Source of the DNA: Mayamaea pseudoterrestris
Lineage: Eukaryota > Bacillariophyta > Bacillariophyceae > Sellaphorales > Sellaphoraceae
NCBI GenBank assembly: GCA_027923505.1
Contig: BROI01000018.1
Location: 186,001-250,000 of the forward strand
Direction: 5' to 3'
Length of the DNA stretch: 64,000 bases
In this document: one piece after another, positions 20,664 to 30,233 of the stretch
How the letters are laid out: each line of letters opens with the position of its first letter
How positions within the stretch are numbered: position 1 is the first letter of the stretch
Notes under the pieces: generated by a model
Told to the model about the DNA's origin: nothing
What the model saw: the letters and a program-made list of their open reading frames with translations, nothing else
Database searches by the model: none
Made by a program: the position numbers and the translations under genes

Positions 20664-22231
20664 GGCTATAATATCCGTAGGTTCAGAATGATGGGCTGTG
20701 AGGGGCGATCGGTGGAGGCTATGGTAGAATCACGAGAAGATCGCGTTTCAAGTTGTGGTTCGTCGGGTGTCGAATCCGTAAACCGTGTTCGGGTCGGATC
20801 GGTTACTCGTGCGTCTTTGTTGAAAGGTCATTGCGTACAAGGCAATAAAATGGTTACCTACGGCAAGTTGCGGGGGCGAACTTGTATGCTGGGCATAAAC
20901 TACAAGGCAACGAACAGCAAGCTCATATGGCAGGAGCTGAAAGAATTGACGAACAAAATAAGAGAGTGAATGCAAGCTGAAATGTTCCATAATCACCAAT
21001 GAACTATACTATGAGAATACCAGCTAGCGGGACATTGAAAACCAGTGTCGCGGTTGGCAGCTTGCTAACCACTGGCAAGGATCCCATTGCAGGACATTAA
21101 ATGCACCAAGGATCCAGCATTTCTAGCGTTAACATCCATATTCATTCCTCCAAACACATTACAGCTGTTGCTTCTACAATTGTATTGTTCATGCTATTGT
21201 CTACCGGTAGGCATGGCTAATGCTATTGACTACCGGTACCGGTAGGCATGGCTAAGGTAGCTATGCGAGTACCGGTACATGCCGATGGCCAATGAATGAA
21301 CCGAATGAGTGTCGCATCGGCTCTAAAAGAGCACGAACAGACGCATGGTCGTCCTTCTGTGGGATCAAACTCGGTCCAGAATGACGATACAGAGAATCTG
21401 AGCATACCATCGTCTACGTCTATCATTGAAGAATGCAACGGTGCGAAATTGCGACATAACTTTTAATTTTGGTCATGCTGGGACGATTCTTGCAAAATCA
21501 CTCAAATCATCTTGATAGAAACACTACAACAACTTTGGCCACAGTTGTAATACCAGGCTATTGACTCGTCCATTGTATCAAGTATATATCAAATGGTATA
21601 TTGCGCCTGTTTCAGCCAAAAGCATGCATGTTAAGGTCGTCGCGTCGACGATTGAAGATGTTAGCAGTTTGCACCTCGTTCAAACAAAGGCGACTCACTC
21701 ACTCAATTTTGGTCCCGTGGCAAATGTTCCAACGGAATCGTATTCCCTGCTTTCTTGTGGTTCTCATGACATCTTGCTGGTTGCAATGCAACACCTCCTT
21801 GGTCCCGTAAATCCAGCGCAAAAATGGCGATGCCATGAAAATCGATCAACAAACCCGGAGACCAAGGAACCGCGCTTTTTAGCATGGGATGCGGCACGAC
21901 CCAGTTCAATCCAGTCCCGTGATCACCCGCTCGCGCGGGTTAGAGGAAGAGCGGGGGTTCCCCCCGCAACAAATATCTTAGTTGTAGTTTGATCGTGACA
22001 TTTCTATGTACATTTTAACGGAGTGTAATGGATGACGTATGAGATCGTCATCCACTTGTTTTGCGTCGCTATGACGCACTCACGAAACAGCCGGGACGTG
22101 GACCCACGAGGATCCACAGGCGTTGGCCTTCAACTCTTCCAGCACGGCATCCGAGGCATGCCACAAAATACAAAATTAAATCATTCGGCTCAAGCCATCA
22201 AAAGGATTCCTTGCCATTGAAAACAGCAACC
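20664..22231. other. Gene-poor spacer with short repeats
   Basis: 1.57 kb between the cyclophilin start and the next credible ORF. It contains several ACCGGT-rich palindromic stretches (21195-21285), a GC-rich hairpin near 21925-21966, and open frames of up to 143 codons that resemble nothing and mostly lack an ATG. No RNA gene recognised. Confidence 0.5.
21191..21254. repeat. Short tandem duplication with ACCGGTA palindromes
   Basis: Two copies (21191-21219 and 21220-21254) of a segment reading ATGCTATTG, then CTACCGGTA, then GGCATGGCTA. The second copy has an extra CCGGTA insert. A further GTACCGGTAC palindrome follows at about 21270. Simple local duplication; no function assigned. Confidence 0.6.
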
Positions 22232-22618
22232 ATGCCTCGCATACTGAGCCGATCAGCATCCCTACACAAACCTCAACGGCGAAGTAGTTTGAGATCACAA
22301 ACATCTTCTCAGCAATCTATGAATAAATCCATGAACGCGCTGTGGCAAATGTGGACGGGCCAGCAACAACCAATAGCAACGCCTTCCGTTACCAGTACTT
22401 CACCTTCCACTAGCAGCTCGTCCTCGAGTCTTGCACCTCGAGATCAAGCGTTGCCGTCTCGTCGGTCATCCAATGCTTCGTCTCAGCAAGGCGGGCGATG
22501 GATGTCTTACTCCGAGGCTGATGAAGGCATTTGGGGGCAGTTTGTCGACACTGCTGAAGCGGAAGCGGAAATCATTCGGCACAGCAAGATATTATCTAAG
22601 CGTTATTCGATCCATTGA
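22232..22618 (+). CDS. Hypothetical small Ser-rich protein
   Basis: 128 aa, not recognised. The ATG at 22232 has a good context (CAACCATGC). The N-terminal two-thirds are rich in Ser, Arg and Gln (disordered). The C-terminal 35 residues are ordered-looking: SYSEADEGIWGQFVDTAEAE followed by a charged helix ending SKRYSIH. The regular acidic/aromatic C-terminus suggests a genuine short motif rather than noise. No neighbour gives a functional clue. It may be a spurious ORF. Confidence 0.4.
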   Translation: MPRILSRSASLHKPQRRSSLRSQTSSQQSMNKSMNALWQMWTGQQQPIATPSVTSTSPSTSSSSSSLAPRDQALPSRRSSNASSQQGGRWMSYSEADEGIWGQFVDTAEAEAEIIRHSKILSKRYSIH

Positions 22619-23224
22619 AGGTCGAATGATGTGCCCGTTTTCTCGTCAAACTTTCTTGCCGCTTTTCTTTACTTCCGCATTGTGGAAGTGTTACCTATTC
22701 TGTCGCACCATCCGTTTCGCTATGGCTTTCCACCCTGTACATTCGCTAAAGCCTCTTACAACTAATTTGCTTTGATTATAGCTGCTTTTTAATTTACTCA
22801 AGTCTACCAGTAGCATAGTTCCGTAGCCGACGATCTTTATAGTCCCACGTTGAAGCATCCCATTGGCAAGACAGCCATCAGCCATCATCGTCGACGCGCC
22901 GCATCGAGAAAGGCTTCCGCCCCGCAAATCACTCGCCGAACGAAACAGCGACACGAAACAAGAAAATGGTGTCAAGCTTAGGATGACGTGTTGGTCCTCA
23001 TTGGCCGTTTGTTTCCCCATTCAGGGTGACGTGTTGCAATTCAGGCCATTGATGGCTCACCAGTCCGTCTAATTTCACTGACGAATGAAGCTGTGATATA
23101 TGACGCGATTCCGTTTTTGACCCACGTACAAAGCGTAAATATCATTTGTGAGTCGTGGTGAGACCCTTCATGATTTTGCGCCACGACCTGATGAAATCAT
23201 CGTACCGGTACTTGTGCCTCATCC
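22619..23224. other. Intergenic
   Basis: 606 bp between the small Ser-rich ORF and the Aat-like gene, same orientation. Presumably 3' end and promoter. A CGTACCGGTACTTG stretch lies just before the Aat-like start. Nothing else recognised. Confidence 0.5.
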
Positions 23225-24205
23225 ATGTTTCGCGAGCGGCGCGGGCTTGCGACTCGTCCTCCGTCTCCAAGAAACACAGAAGTAATAATGAATCAATTGA
23301 ACGCTGCTAAAAAGCCCAGGAAAGAAGGACAGCGATCACTAGCTGGCAGCTGCAGTCGACAACAAAGTGTCGTCGATTCAAAACCTGATCGTCGTCTTGC
23401 CGACGACAACAATGCAACCAACGATTCAATCCACGACTACATTCCGCAGTATCTCCGCCGATTCGTCGCTCCATATCATGGTGATTTCTGCTTTACACCA
23501 ATATTTGACGCTCGACTGATTAGCTCTCTCATGGCGGAAGGCTTTCTTCCGATTGCTACCGAAGGTTTCCTGCTGCCGAAATTGCATGAGGAGCGATGTG
23601 TCATTCGACTCGATCAAGAAGCCCTGCATACGAGCAAGTCGACGCGCAAAAAGGCAAAGCGATATCAACTGACTGTCAATACGTCGTTTCGAAGAGTAGT
23701 GGAAGCGTGTCGACAGCAGCATGGTGAAACCTGCTGGTTGTACGAACCTCTGGTTCAAGCCTTTGAAACTATACATTCGAACGTTAGTAATGCAGCCAAT
23801 GTCTACAATGCACGAACACATCAAGTCGAGCCTTGTCCTGTTCGACTATATAGTATCGAGGTTTGGAATGAGCAACGCGAGCTTGTCGCCGGCGAGCTTG
23901 GGTATACGGTGGGGAGCATGTACACCAGCCTGACTGGGTTTCGTTTCGAGGATGGAGCAGGATCGGTCCAGCTTGCTGCACTGGGACACTTGTTGATTGC
24001 TAATGGTTTTACTGTCTGGGATCTTGGAATGGATATGGCGTATAAGCAACATCTTGGAACAAGTTTGATCAAGCGCGCAGACTTTGTACGGCTAGTTCAT
24101 CGGTTGCGGCACGAATTTGGGCATAACTTTCTTCCGCTCAATAATGGAGATCCGTATGACTGTCGGTCTCTCATCGACTCGACCAAGACAAAGCGTTCAA
24201 CGTGA
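23225..24205 (+). CDS. Leucyl/phenylalanyl-tRNA-protein transferase-like (Aat family)
   Basis: 326 aa, intronless. In bacteria Aat moves Leu or Phe from tRNA onto N-terminal Lys/Arg of proteins, marking them for degradation. Here about residues 75-310 follow the Aat layout: RLISSLMAEGFLPIA near the start, LHTSKSTRKKAKRYQLTVNTSF (compare the bacterial LHVSRSLRK...FxVTVDxAF), VVEACRQQHGETCWLYEPLVQAF, IEVWNEQRELVAGELGYTVGS, then SLTGF in place of the bacterial GESMFS, and GFTVWDLGM with HLGTSLIKRADF. The first 65 residues are basic and low-complexity and could be a targeting or disordered extension. Catalysis by this homologue is not shown; the ESMF signature is altered. Convergent with SLY1. 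Confidence 0.8.
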   Translation: MFRERRGLATRPPSPRNTEVIMNQLNAAKKPRKEGQRSLAGSCSRQQSVVDSKPDRRLADDNNATNDSIHDYIPQYLRRFVAPYHGDFCFTPIFDARLISSLMAEGFLPIATEGFLLPKLHEERCVIRLDQEALHTSKSTRKKAKRYQLTVNTSFRRVVEACRQQHGETCWLYEPLVQAFETIHSNVSNAANVYNARTHQVEPCPVRLYSIEVWNEQRELVAGELGYTVGSMYTSLTGFRFEDGAGSVQLAALGHLLIANGFTVWDLGMDMAYKQHLGTSLIKRADFVRLVHRLRHEFGHNFLPLNNGDPYDCRSLIDSTKTKRST

Positions 24206-24330
24206 TTGTTGGCGTGTGCATTCATACCTAACGAGTTGGGGAAATATAGGAAAAGTTACTCTAGCGATACTTGTGCGCACATCATAATGATACATAAATA
24301 AAAGGACTCGTTTTTAAGCGAGATATCAGA

Positions 24331-26377
24331 TTATACTAGCTTGCCAAGTTGGATCAAAAACGAACTGGCATCCAATATTTCCGTACTGCCATACGTAACT
24401 CGGCGTCGCTCATTCGCTAACATTTGCAGATTCTGATACTCGCCATACGATCCTCCACCAATGGTAAAGGCAATCACCTCCTTAACGGGTGCCCGCGTCA
24501 TGGTGCGAAGCTTCATAACATCAACATCGCCCTTCACTTTTGGATCCAAGTACAAAAACGATTCGTCCTCGCTCTGCGGCCTCATTTCGCAAAGATTTTC
24601 AATGACAACTGTGGCATGGTGCTTGTGGATCTTGCCCAGCATGGATGTTACTCGATCAGCAGCCTTTGCCAAGAGACCAGTCGCCTGTGACGTGGCCTTG
24701 GCCATGAAGCCACTTAGCATGGTCGCCGACGGTGCCGAACCCGTTGGCGATTGCAATTCTTGAAACATATCGGCTGCCGATGGTATCATTTGCATCGATC
24801 GCAACTGCTTCAAGTACGCAAACGCCTTTTCTGCAGCCGCAAGCTTGTCCTTCGTTTTGTTGTCTTGCGCCACCAATGATTCACACACTTGCCTCAACGC
24901 CGCTTCAATTTCTTCCAAGTCCGCCGACTTTGCCGCCGACGCCAACATGTAGACTATCACAAGTCGAGTCTTATCTTCTATATTTCCTTTTGAAGGGTCC
25001 TCGATAAGCCCCAGTACAGCCTTCTTGGCCTTTAAAGGGTCGTTTCTGTACATACCGGTCGTCAAACCCGACTCTAGCTCATAGAATTGAGGCACATCCC
25101 TCGCTGCCACTTCATTCATGACGGCCTGCAGAATACTCGTATGGACTTCCAGCTGCTTCTTTCGGTCCAGCAACGCAGGCAATGAGTCGACTGCTGCCGA
25201 CAAATCATTTGCTCCCGATGCCAGAGGGTCGACAGCAACAGGCCCTCCTCCACTTCTAGCAGCCTTGGATCGAATGGCTTGCTCTCGTGATGTAACGTCC
25301 TGGAGCTCCGTTCCATTTTGCTCGATCGCTTCGGGAAACGGCTGAAACTTGTGCACCGAATAGAAAGGATCTTGATCAGGGTCCAAGTCATACTTTTTCA
25401 AAATCTTTTTGGGTCGTTTCGCATTCTCGTCCTGGACCACTTCAAATTCCACTCGGTTGGCCTTGTGCACAAGCAAATCGTCAATGAGCGCTTGGTACGT
25501 GCTTGTGTGTTGTACTGGTGTTATAAGGTCAGCGTTACGGTCCAGTATCACAAGCAAGGGCCGCGTCATGGAAGACTTATTTCTCATGAGCGTCGGATGT
25601 TCGGCAATCATTTTGTTTAGCTTGCGGGCCACCATTTCTGGAGCGCCGCCCTGCACAAAAGGGAACGTAATCGTGAGCTCGTCGTACGAATGATACCTGA
25701 AGAATACTGTTGATTCTGATACTTACATGGGGGCAGCGAATGATTGGAATAGCCGCCATGGAAGCTACTACCGAAAACAATCCATACGCAATCTCAGTCA
25801 TGCACTGCTCCATCATTTGTTCCGTCGCTCCTCTGCCGTTGTATAGCACATAACTGTCAATCTTGCTCAAACTGAATAGATTGCGCTCCAGGCAGACAAA
25901 GTCAAGATACTGGTCATGCACACTTGCAATCGTTTCGAGTGAACCCGTCTGCACAACTAATTTCGCAAACTCCTCCATGAATGATCGATCCAGCTTGGTA
26001 CAAAAATTCAAATGCGCTCGCCCATACAAGCCCTTGCTGCAGTCCCGAGCAATCAGTGCAAGATTCTCGCGAGTTGGCCGACAAAAGTAGATTGCAGGAA
26101 CATCTGGAATAGGCTCCCGTTCCGTATTGAGCAGCAAATGCAGAGTCACTCCGCGTCGTCGTAACTGTTGAACGCTCATAATGGGCGAAATAATGCTTCG
26201 GCAGGGAGCGTCGTAAATCAAAATTTTCCATTGATTGTGAGACGAGCCAGCGGGAGGAAGGTTGAAATCGTCATCACATGGAGCTTCCTCGTTAAATGCA
26301 AGCATTCGATGAACGGCTCGTATCTGAGCAGCTTTGAGGGAAGTGTCGTCCTTGACGGCAAGAGGGGCGAAACTCAT
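24331..26377 (-). CDS. SLY1: Sec1/Munc18 protein SLY1 (SCFD1)
   Basis: SM-family regulator of ER-Golgi SNARE assembly, binding syntaxin-5-type SNAREs. 656 aa (yeast and human about 640-670) in two exons: 25727-26377 and 24331-25650, with a 76-bp GT-AG intron joining IIRCPH to GGAPEMVA. Recognisable blocks: WKILIYDAPCRSIISPIM, VHDQYLDFVCLERNLFSL, RPLLVILDRNADLITPVQHTSTYQALIDDLL (given here in part), YDLDPDQDPFY, and the C-terminal VKEVIAFTIGGGSYGEYQNL followed by YGSTEILDASSFL. These match Sly1 rather than Sec1, Vps33 or Vps45. Divergent from DXR. Very confident. Confidence 0.96.
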
Positions 26378-26925
26378 GTTGCTTGGCGTAAAAAAATGTC
26401 GGCGTTGGTTTTTAAGGAAAGGGAGCTACAGAATGCAGAAAATTTGAGTCGCAACAATTGACTTATTTCTTCTCAGTCAAGTTGAAACGGCGATACAACA
26501 AATCTCCCTCTAATAGAGTCGCAATCTGGTTTAATTAACCAAGGAAAGTGGATGCAAATTGGATCCGGATCTCCGCGGAAGGAAGGCGAACGTGAGGCCG
26601 TCGCTGTCGATTGTTGAAAGCGCGCAAGCCAAGCCTTTTGCGTCGACTCTCTGGCACACAGTGCCAAGAATTTTGAAAATCAAAGTTTTTGGCGGTACTC
26701 TCAAGCCCACAGTGCCAATATTTCAAAGTTATTGGCACTACTCTCTGGCCCATAGTTAATGTTGTTTCTATCGCATCGGTTATGAAAGGAGCCGCAAGTT
26801 GAAGTCGACGATGATTGGGATGACGTTTCGAATGAAACTGCCTCCCGTCGCTTACTTCGATTGTTCGATCAACCAACTTGACCCATCCACCATCCACGAA
26901 TCCATAGAACAACAATCAATACACC
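26378..26925. promoter_or_regulatory. Divergent promoter region SLY1/DXR
   Basis: 548 bp between two divergent ATGs. It contains a degenerate tandem repeat (26646-26757) and no coding-like ORF. Promoter role is inferred from position. Confidence 0.5.
26646..26757. repeat. Degenerate tandem repeat, 43-51 bp unit
   Basis: Three units begin with ACTCTC at 26646, 26697 and 26740. Each continues with a GGCNCACAGTGCCAA-like core that is itself partly palindromic (TTGGCACT appears inverted between units). The third unit is partial. Confidence 0.55.
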
Positions 26926-28457
26926 ATGGTCGTTTTTATAGGCAGAATATCACTTGCACTGACGTTCGCGGCGGGAGCATCCGCATTTTCGTCTCGATCA
27001 TCATCCAGCCGGCTTTCGACGACGCTTCAGAATTCCATTCCAGGCTCACTGGGTACTGGCCAAGGCTGGATCGACCCATGCGCACCCGTCAATACTGAAG
27101 CAAGCCTCAAAAAGACGCTTGCCAAATGCCTTGAAGGCTCCAAATTCCAGAAGCGACTCTCCATTTTGGGTAGCACGGGTAGCATTGGAACACAGACGCT
27201 TGACATTGTCGATGCCTGCCCCGACAATTTTTCCGTCGATGCACTATCGGCTGGAACAAATGCTCAACTCATGGCGGAACAAGTAATGAAGTACTCGCCC
27301 CTTGTTGCTAGCATGTCAACTCCTGAAGCAGCGCAGGAATTGGAACACATATTGAAGGAACGTGGGTGCAGCGACATGCCGAGAATTGTGTGGGGCGAGG
27401 ATGGCATTGTCGAGGCTGCTACTGTTTCGTCGGCCGACACGGTTGTTACTGGTATTGTTGGAGCTGCTGGATTAAAGCCTACGATTGAGGCAATTAAGCT
27501 GAAGAAGGATATCGCCTTGGCAAACAAGGAGACACTCATCAGTGGTGGGCCTGTCATTAATCCTCTCGTTGAAAAATATGGCGTGAACATGGTAAGAAAC
27601 GTGACAACTATGGGTGAATTTTTTCGTCGCATAGCATTTCATGCTCATAAATGCTGCCTTTTAATGTATAGCTTGCAGCTGATAGTGAGCATAGCGCCAT
27701 ATTCCAATGCCTTCAGGGTGTTCCTCCTGGTGGTTTAAGACGAATCATTCTCACTGCATCGGGAGGCGCTTTCCGCGATTTATCAAAGGATGAGCTCTTT
27801 CGCATGTGCGAGGAAGATCCAAGGGCTGTACAAGCCAAAGCAACTACGCATCCGAACTGGGACATGGGTGCCAAAATTACGCTCGATAGTGCGACCATGA
27901 TGAACAAGGGTCTTGAAGTTATTGAAGCTCACTATTTGTTTGGTGCAAGTTACGACGACATTGATATTGTTATTCATCCCCAATCCATTGTCCACAGTAT
28001 GATCGAAACGCAAGATACTTCCTGCCTGGCTCAATTAGGATGGGCCGATATGCGATTACCTTTGGTTTACTCAGTGTCATGGCCGCACCGGTTGAAAATG
28101 CCTTACAAACCACTTGATTTGGCAGAGCTGTCAACTTTGACGTTTGCCAAGCCAGACCACGAAAAATACCCTTGCATTGGGCTTGCGTATGCGGCCGGTC
28201 GTGCCGGTGGCACCATGACGGCTGTTCTCAACGCGGCAAACGAAGCAGCCAATGAAATGTTCCGTGCGGATATTGGATTAGGCTTTTTAGACATTCCAAA
28301 ATTAATCGAAAGTGCCATGGAAGCACACAAGGACGACCATATGATCAAGGATGTAACCCTTGAAGATATTTTGGCCTGCGACGCATGGGCACGTGAACAT
28401 GTCGCTACGCAAAGCCAAGCAATGAAAGCCGAGAAGACGATGCTTCTTGTCAAATAA
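26926..28457 (+). CDS. DXR: 1-deoxy-D-xylulose 5-phosphate reductoisomerase, plastid
   Basis: Second enzyme of the plastid MEP isoprenoid pathway: converts DXP to MEP with NADPH and a divalent metal. 483 aa in two exons (26926-27591, 27672-28457; 80-bp GT-AG intron). The pre-sequence is a signal peptide ending GASAFSSR, the plastid motif. The NADPH site [13 protein letters not shown] starts near residue 81. Substrate and metal motifs are present: [25 protein letters not shown] (formed across the splice junction), [32 protein letters not shown] and [10 protein letters not shown]-terminal [15 protein letters not shown] is standard. The splice restores [12 protein letters not shown] exactly, which fixes the intron. 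Very confident. Confidence 0.98.
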
Positions 28458-28595
28458 GATTACGCTGCTTGCCGACTAAAACATATGAATTGAAATGCAT
28501 ATATTCCTTCCTTTTGATGATAAACAGTTTCTACGATGGCTAAACTGTCGCTACCGAGCGACTTTTAATAAGCAAACCATTTCTACAACTTATGA

Positions 28596-29923
28596 CTACT
28601 CTTTCTTGTCAGCCTTGGCCAAAACCTGGCGACAGACACAATCTTCACCAATGATGAGGCAGCGGCCCGCATTTACCACCTCATCCGTCACACATTGTTG
28701 CTGTCCCGTAGACATGATGACAAAGTCAATGCCTTGTTTTTCAAGGAACATCAAATCGGCCCTTGTAGGTGCTTCTGCAATGACTTCATCGACGCTCGTA
28801 GACGCACATGCGTTCAGCACCATATCCGTCATCTTTTCGCCTGGAATTCCGACAATGAGCTTCGATCCAAGTGCTTTCGCCTGCGTCCAAAACTTTAGCG
28901 TCTTGAAATCGAATGGCTTGACAACGCCATTGACGTATATGACGCGATCCTTTACCTTTCGTCGCACCGACTCGTATGCGAGTGGCAAAGCGAGCAAAAG
29001 GAAAAAGAGACCTACGAATCGCGTCCATGGCATGATGAAAAGAGCAGTACCCACCATTTCAAAAGTTTGCTTGGCCTTGCCTACGTGATCGGCGTTGACA
29101 GCCGATGTCGAAAAGTCAAAACCTTCCACCTTGGGCGCCGCGACGCCGCCCGACGAAAAGTAAGCCTGGAATCGAACACATCCACTCGATATTTCAGCCA
29201 AAATTAGTTTGATAATGGCAGCATACTGAATTATACGCAAATGGTTGCTCGATGGTATAGTGGACAGCAAAATGATCCAAATTGGAACCACATAGGCCTT
29301 GTCGCATACGGCGTCAACAAAGCCTCCATACGAGCGATTGCGATGAGAATGGACCCAAGAATGTAATGTATGCGGTGATCCGGTGGTGACAACCTCTACG
29401 GGGCAGAATTAAATGGATTAGAGCCATGAGGTGCGATGCGGCCAATGACAAAGATAACGCTCTTCCAGCACTCACCAAATTCATTATCCGAACTTGCTGG
29501 AGATGCTGGTTGCTCCTTCTTATGAACTTGAATTTCCATGCGATCCCTCCAATATCGAGCAACTACCCCATCAAGGAAATCTCCAAAGTCTACCAGTAGC
29601 ACAATAATGGCGGAAAGTATCCAGTACTCCCAAGCAAGGAAGAGAAGAGTCGGAATGACTAGAGCCGTCCGAAAGTATGTAATAAAGTTTGCTGTAAACC
29701 ACTGCGGAATCTTGGAAGCATTGTCATCCAGGAGCTTTCGGAGCAACTTGTTGAGGCTTGCGTAAAAGACTTCATGCCAGCGGAGAAAAGGCTTGATGAA
29801 TGAGCCCAGATAAAGCTCAATCGCATTGTCAATGGCGCTAAAGATGATGCTGATAATGTTAGTTGTTTGTTTCGGCATGGTTACTGCAGCTGCTCGTTGA
29901 CTTCGACGTTCTTGTTCATTCAT
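28596..29923 (-). CDS. CDP-alcohol phosphatidyltransferase fused to cytidylyltransferase-like domain
   Basis: 415 aa in two exons (29476-29923 and 28596-29395; 80-bp GT-AG intron). The first part is a polytopic CDP-alcohol phosphotransferase; the family motif DG-x2-AR...G-x3-D-x3-D is present as FLDGVVARYWRDR and, after the junction, GGFVDAVCDK. Between the two halves is an insertion of about 50 residues. Several hydrophobic segments follow. The last 120 residues (from RVIYVNGVVKPFDF) look like a nucleotidyltransferase Rossmann fold of the ethanolamine-phosphate cytidylyltransferase type (LGSKLIVGIPGEK, VDEVIAEAPTRADLMFLEKQGIDFVI), but the catalytic HxGH is missing. Likely makes a phospholipid in the ER; the exact alcohol is not identifiable. 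Start ATG 29923; 29878 is an alternative. Confidence 0.8.
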
Positions 29924-30233
29924 TCACTGTCAATTCCGATGGCTCTCCTCGACGTCGAAACCCTGGCGACGAGTGACATCCCAAGTTTGAGTCGGAGCGG
30001 TTTTCAAACAAGGAGTCGTGCGTGGTTGAAAATATCCAGACTGCTCTGTAGCGTTCGTAAACCCATGCATTTTTGATGCATGAGGCCATTAGCGACCGCC
30101 TTGCCAGTCCCGCAGTGACATCGACGTGTTGGCGTCGGCAGTCGACGTCGACATCACGCACCAATCATCCGGCCGACTGCTCTCCTTGGCACCGGAAGAT
30201 TCAGACATCGCCATTTACATCATTCTATCTCGC
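29924..30233. promoter_or_regulatory. Divergent promoter region CDP-alcohol enzyme/PFK-2
   Basis: 310 bp between divergent starts. An open frame from 30126 continues into the PFK-2 start without an ATG. Contains repeated GTCGACGTCGACATC-like palindromes near 30140-30155. Nothing further identified. Confidence 0.5.

Noticed and set aside
20688-20969. 93-codon plus-strand ORF starting 25 bp from the cyclophilin start
   Set aside because: No recognisable motif, odd composition, and it would overlap the cyclophilin promoter. Possible but unsupported.
21561-21992. 143-codon plus-strand ORF
   Set aside because: Begins with TTG, shows no family resemblance and ends in a GC-rich hairpin.
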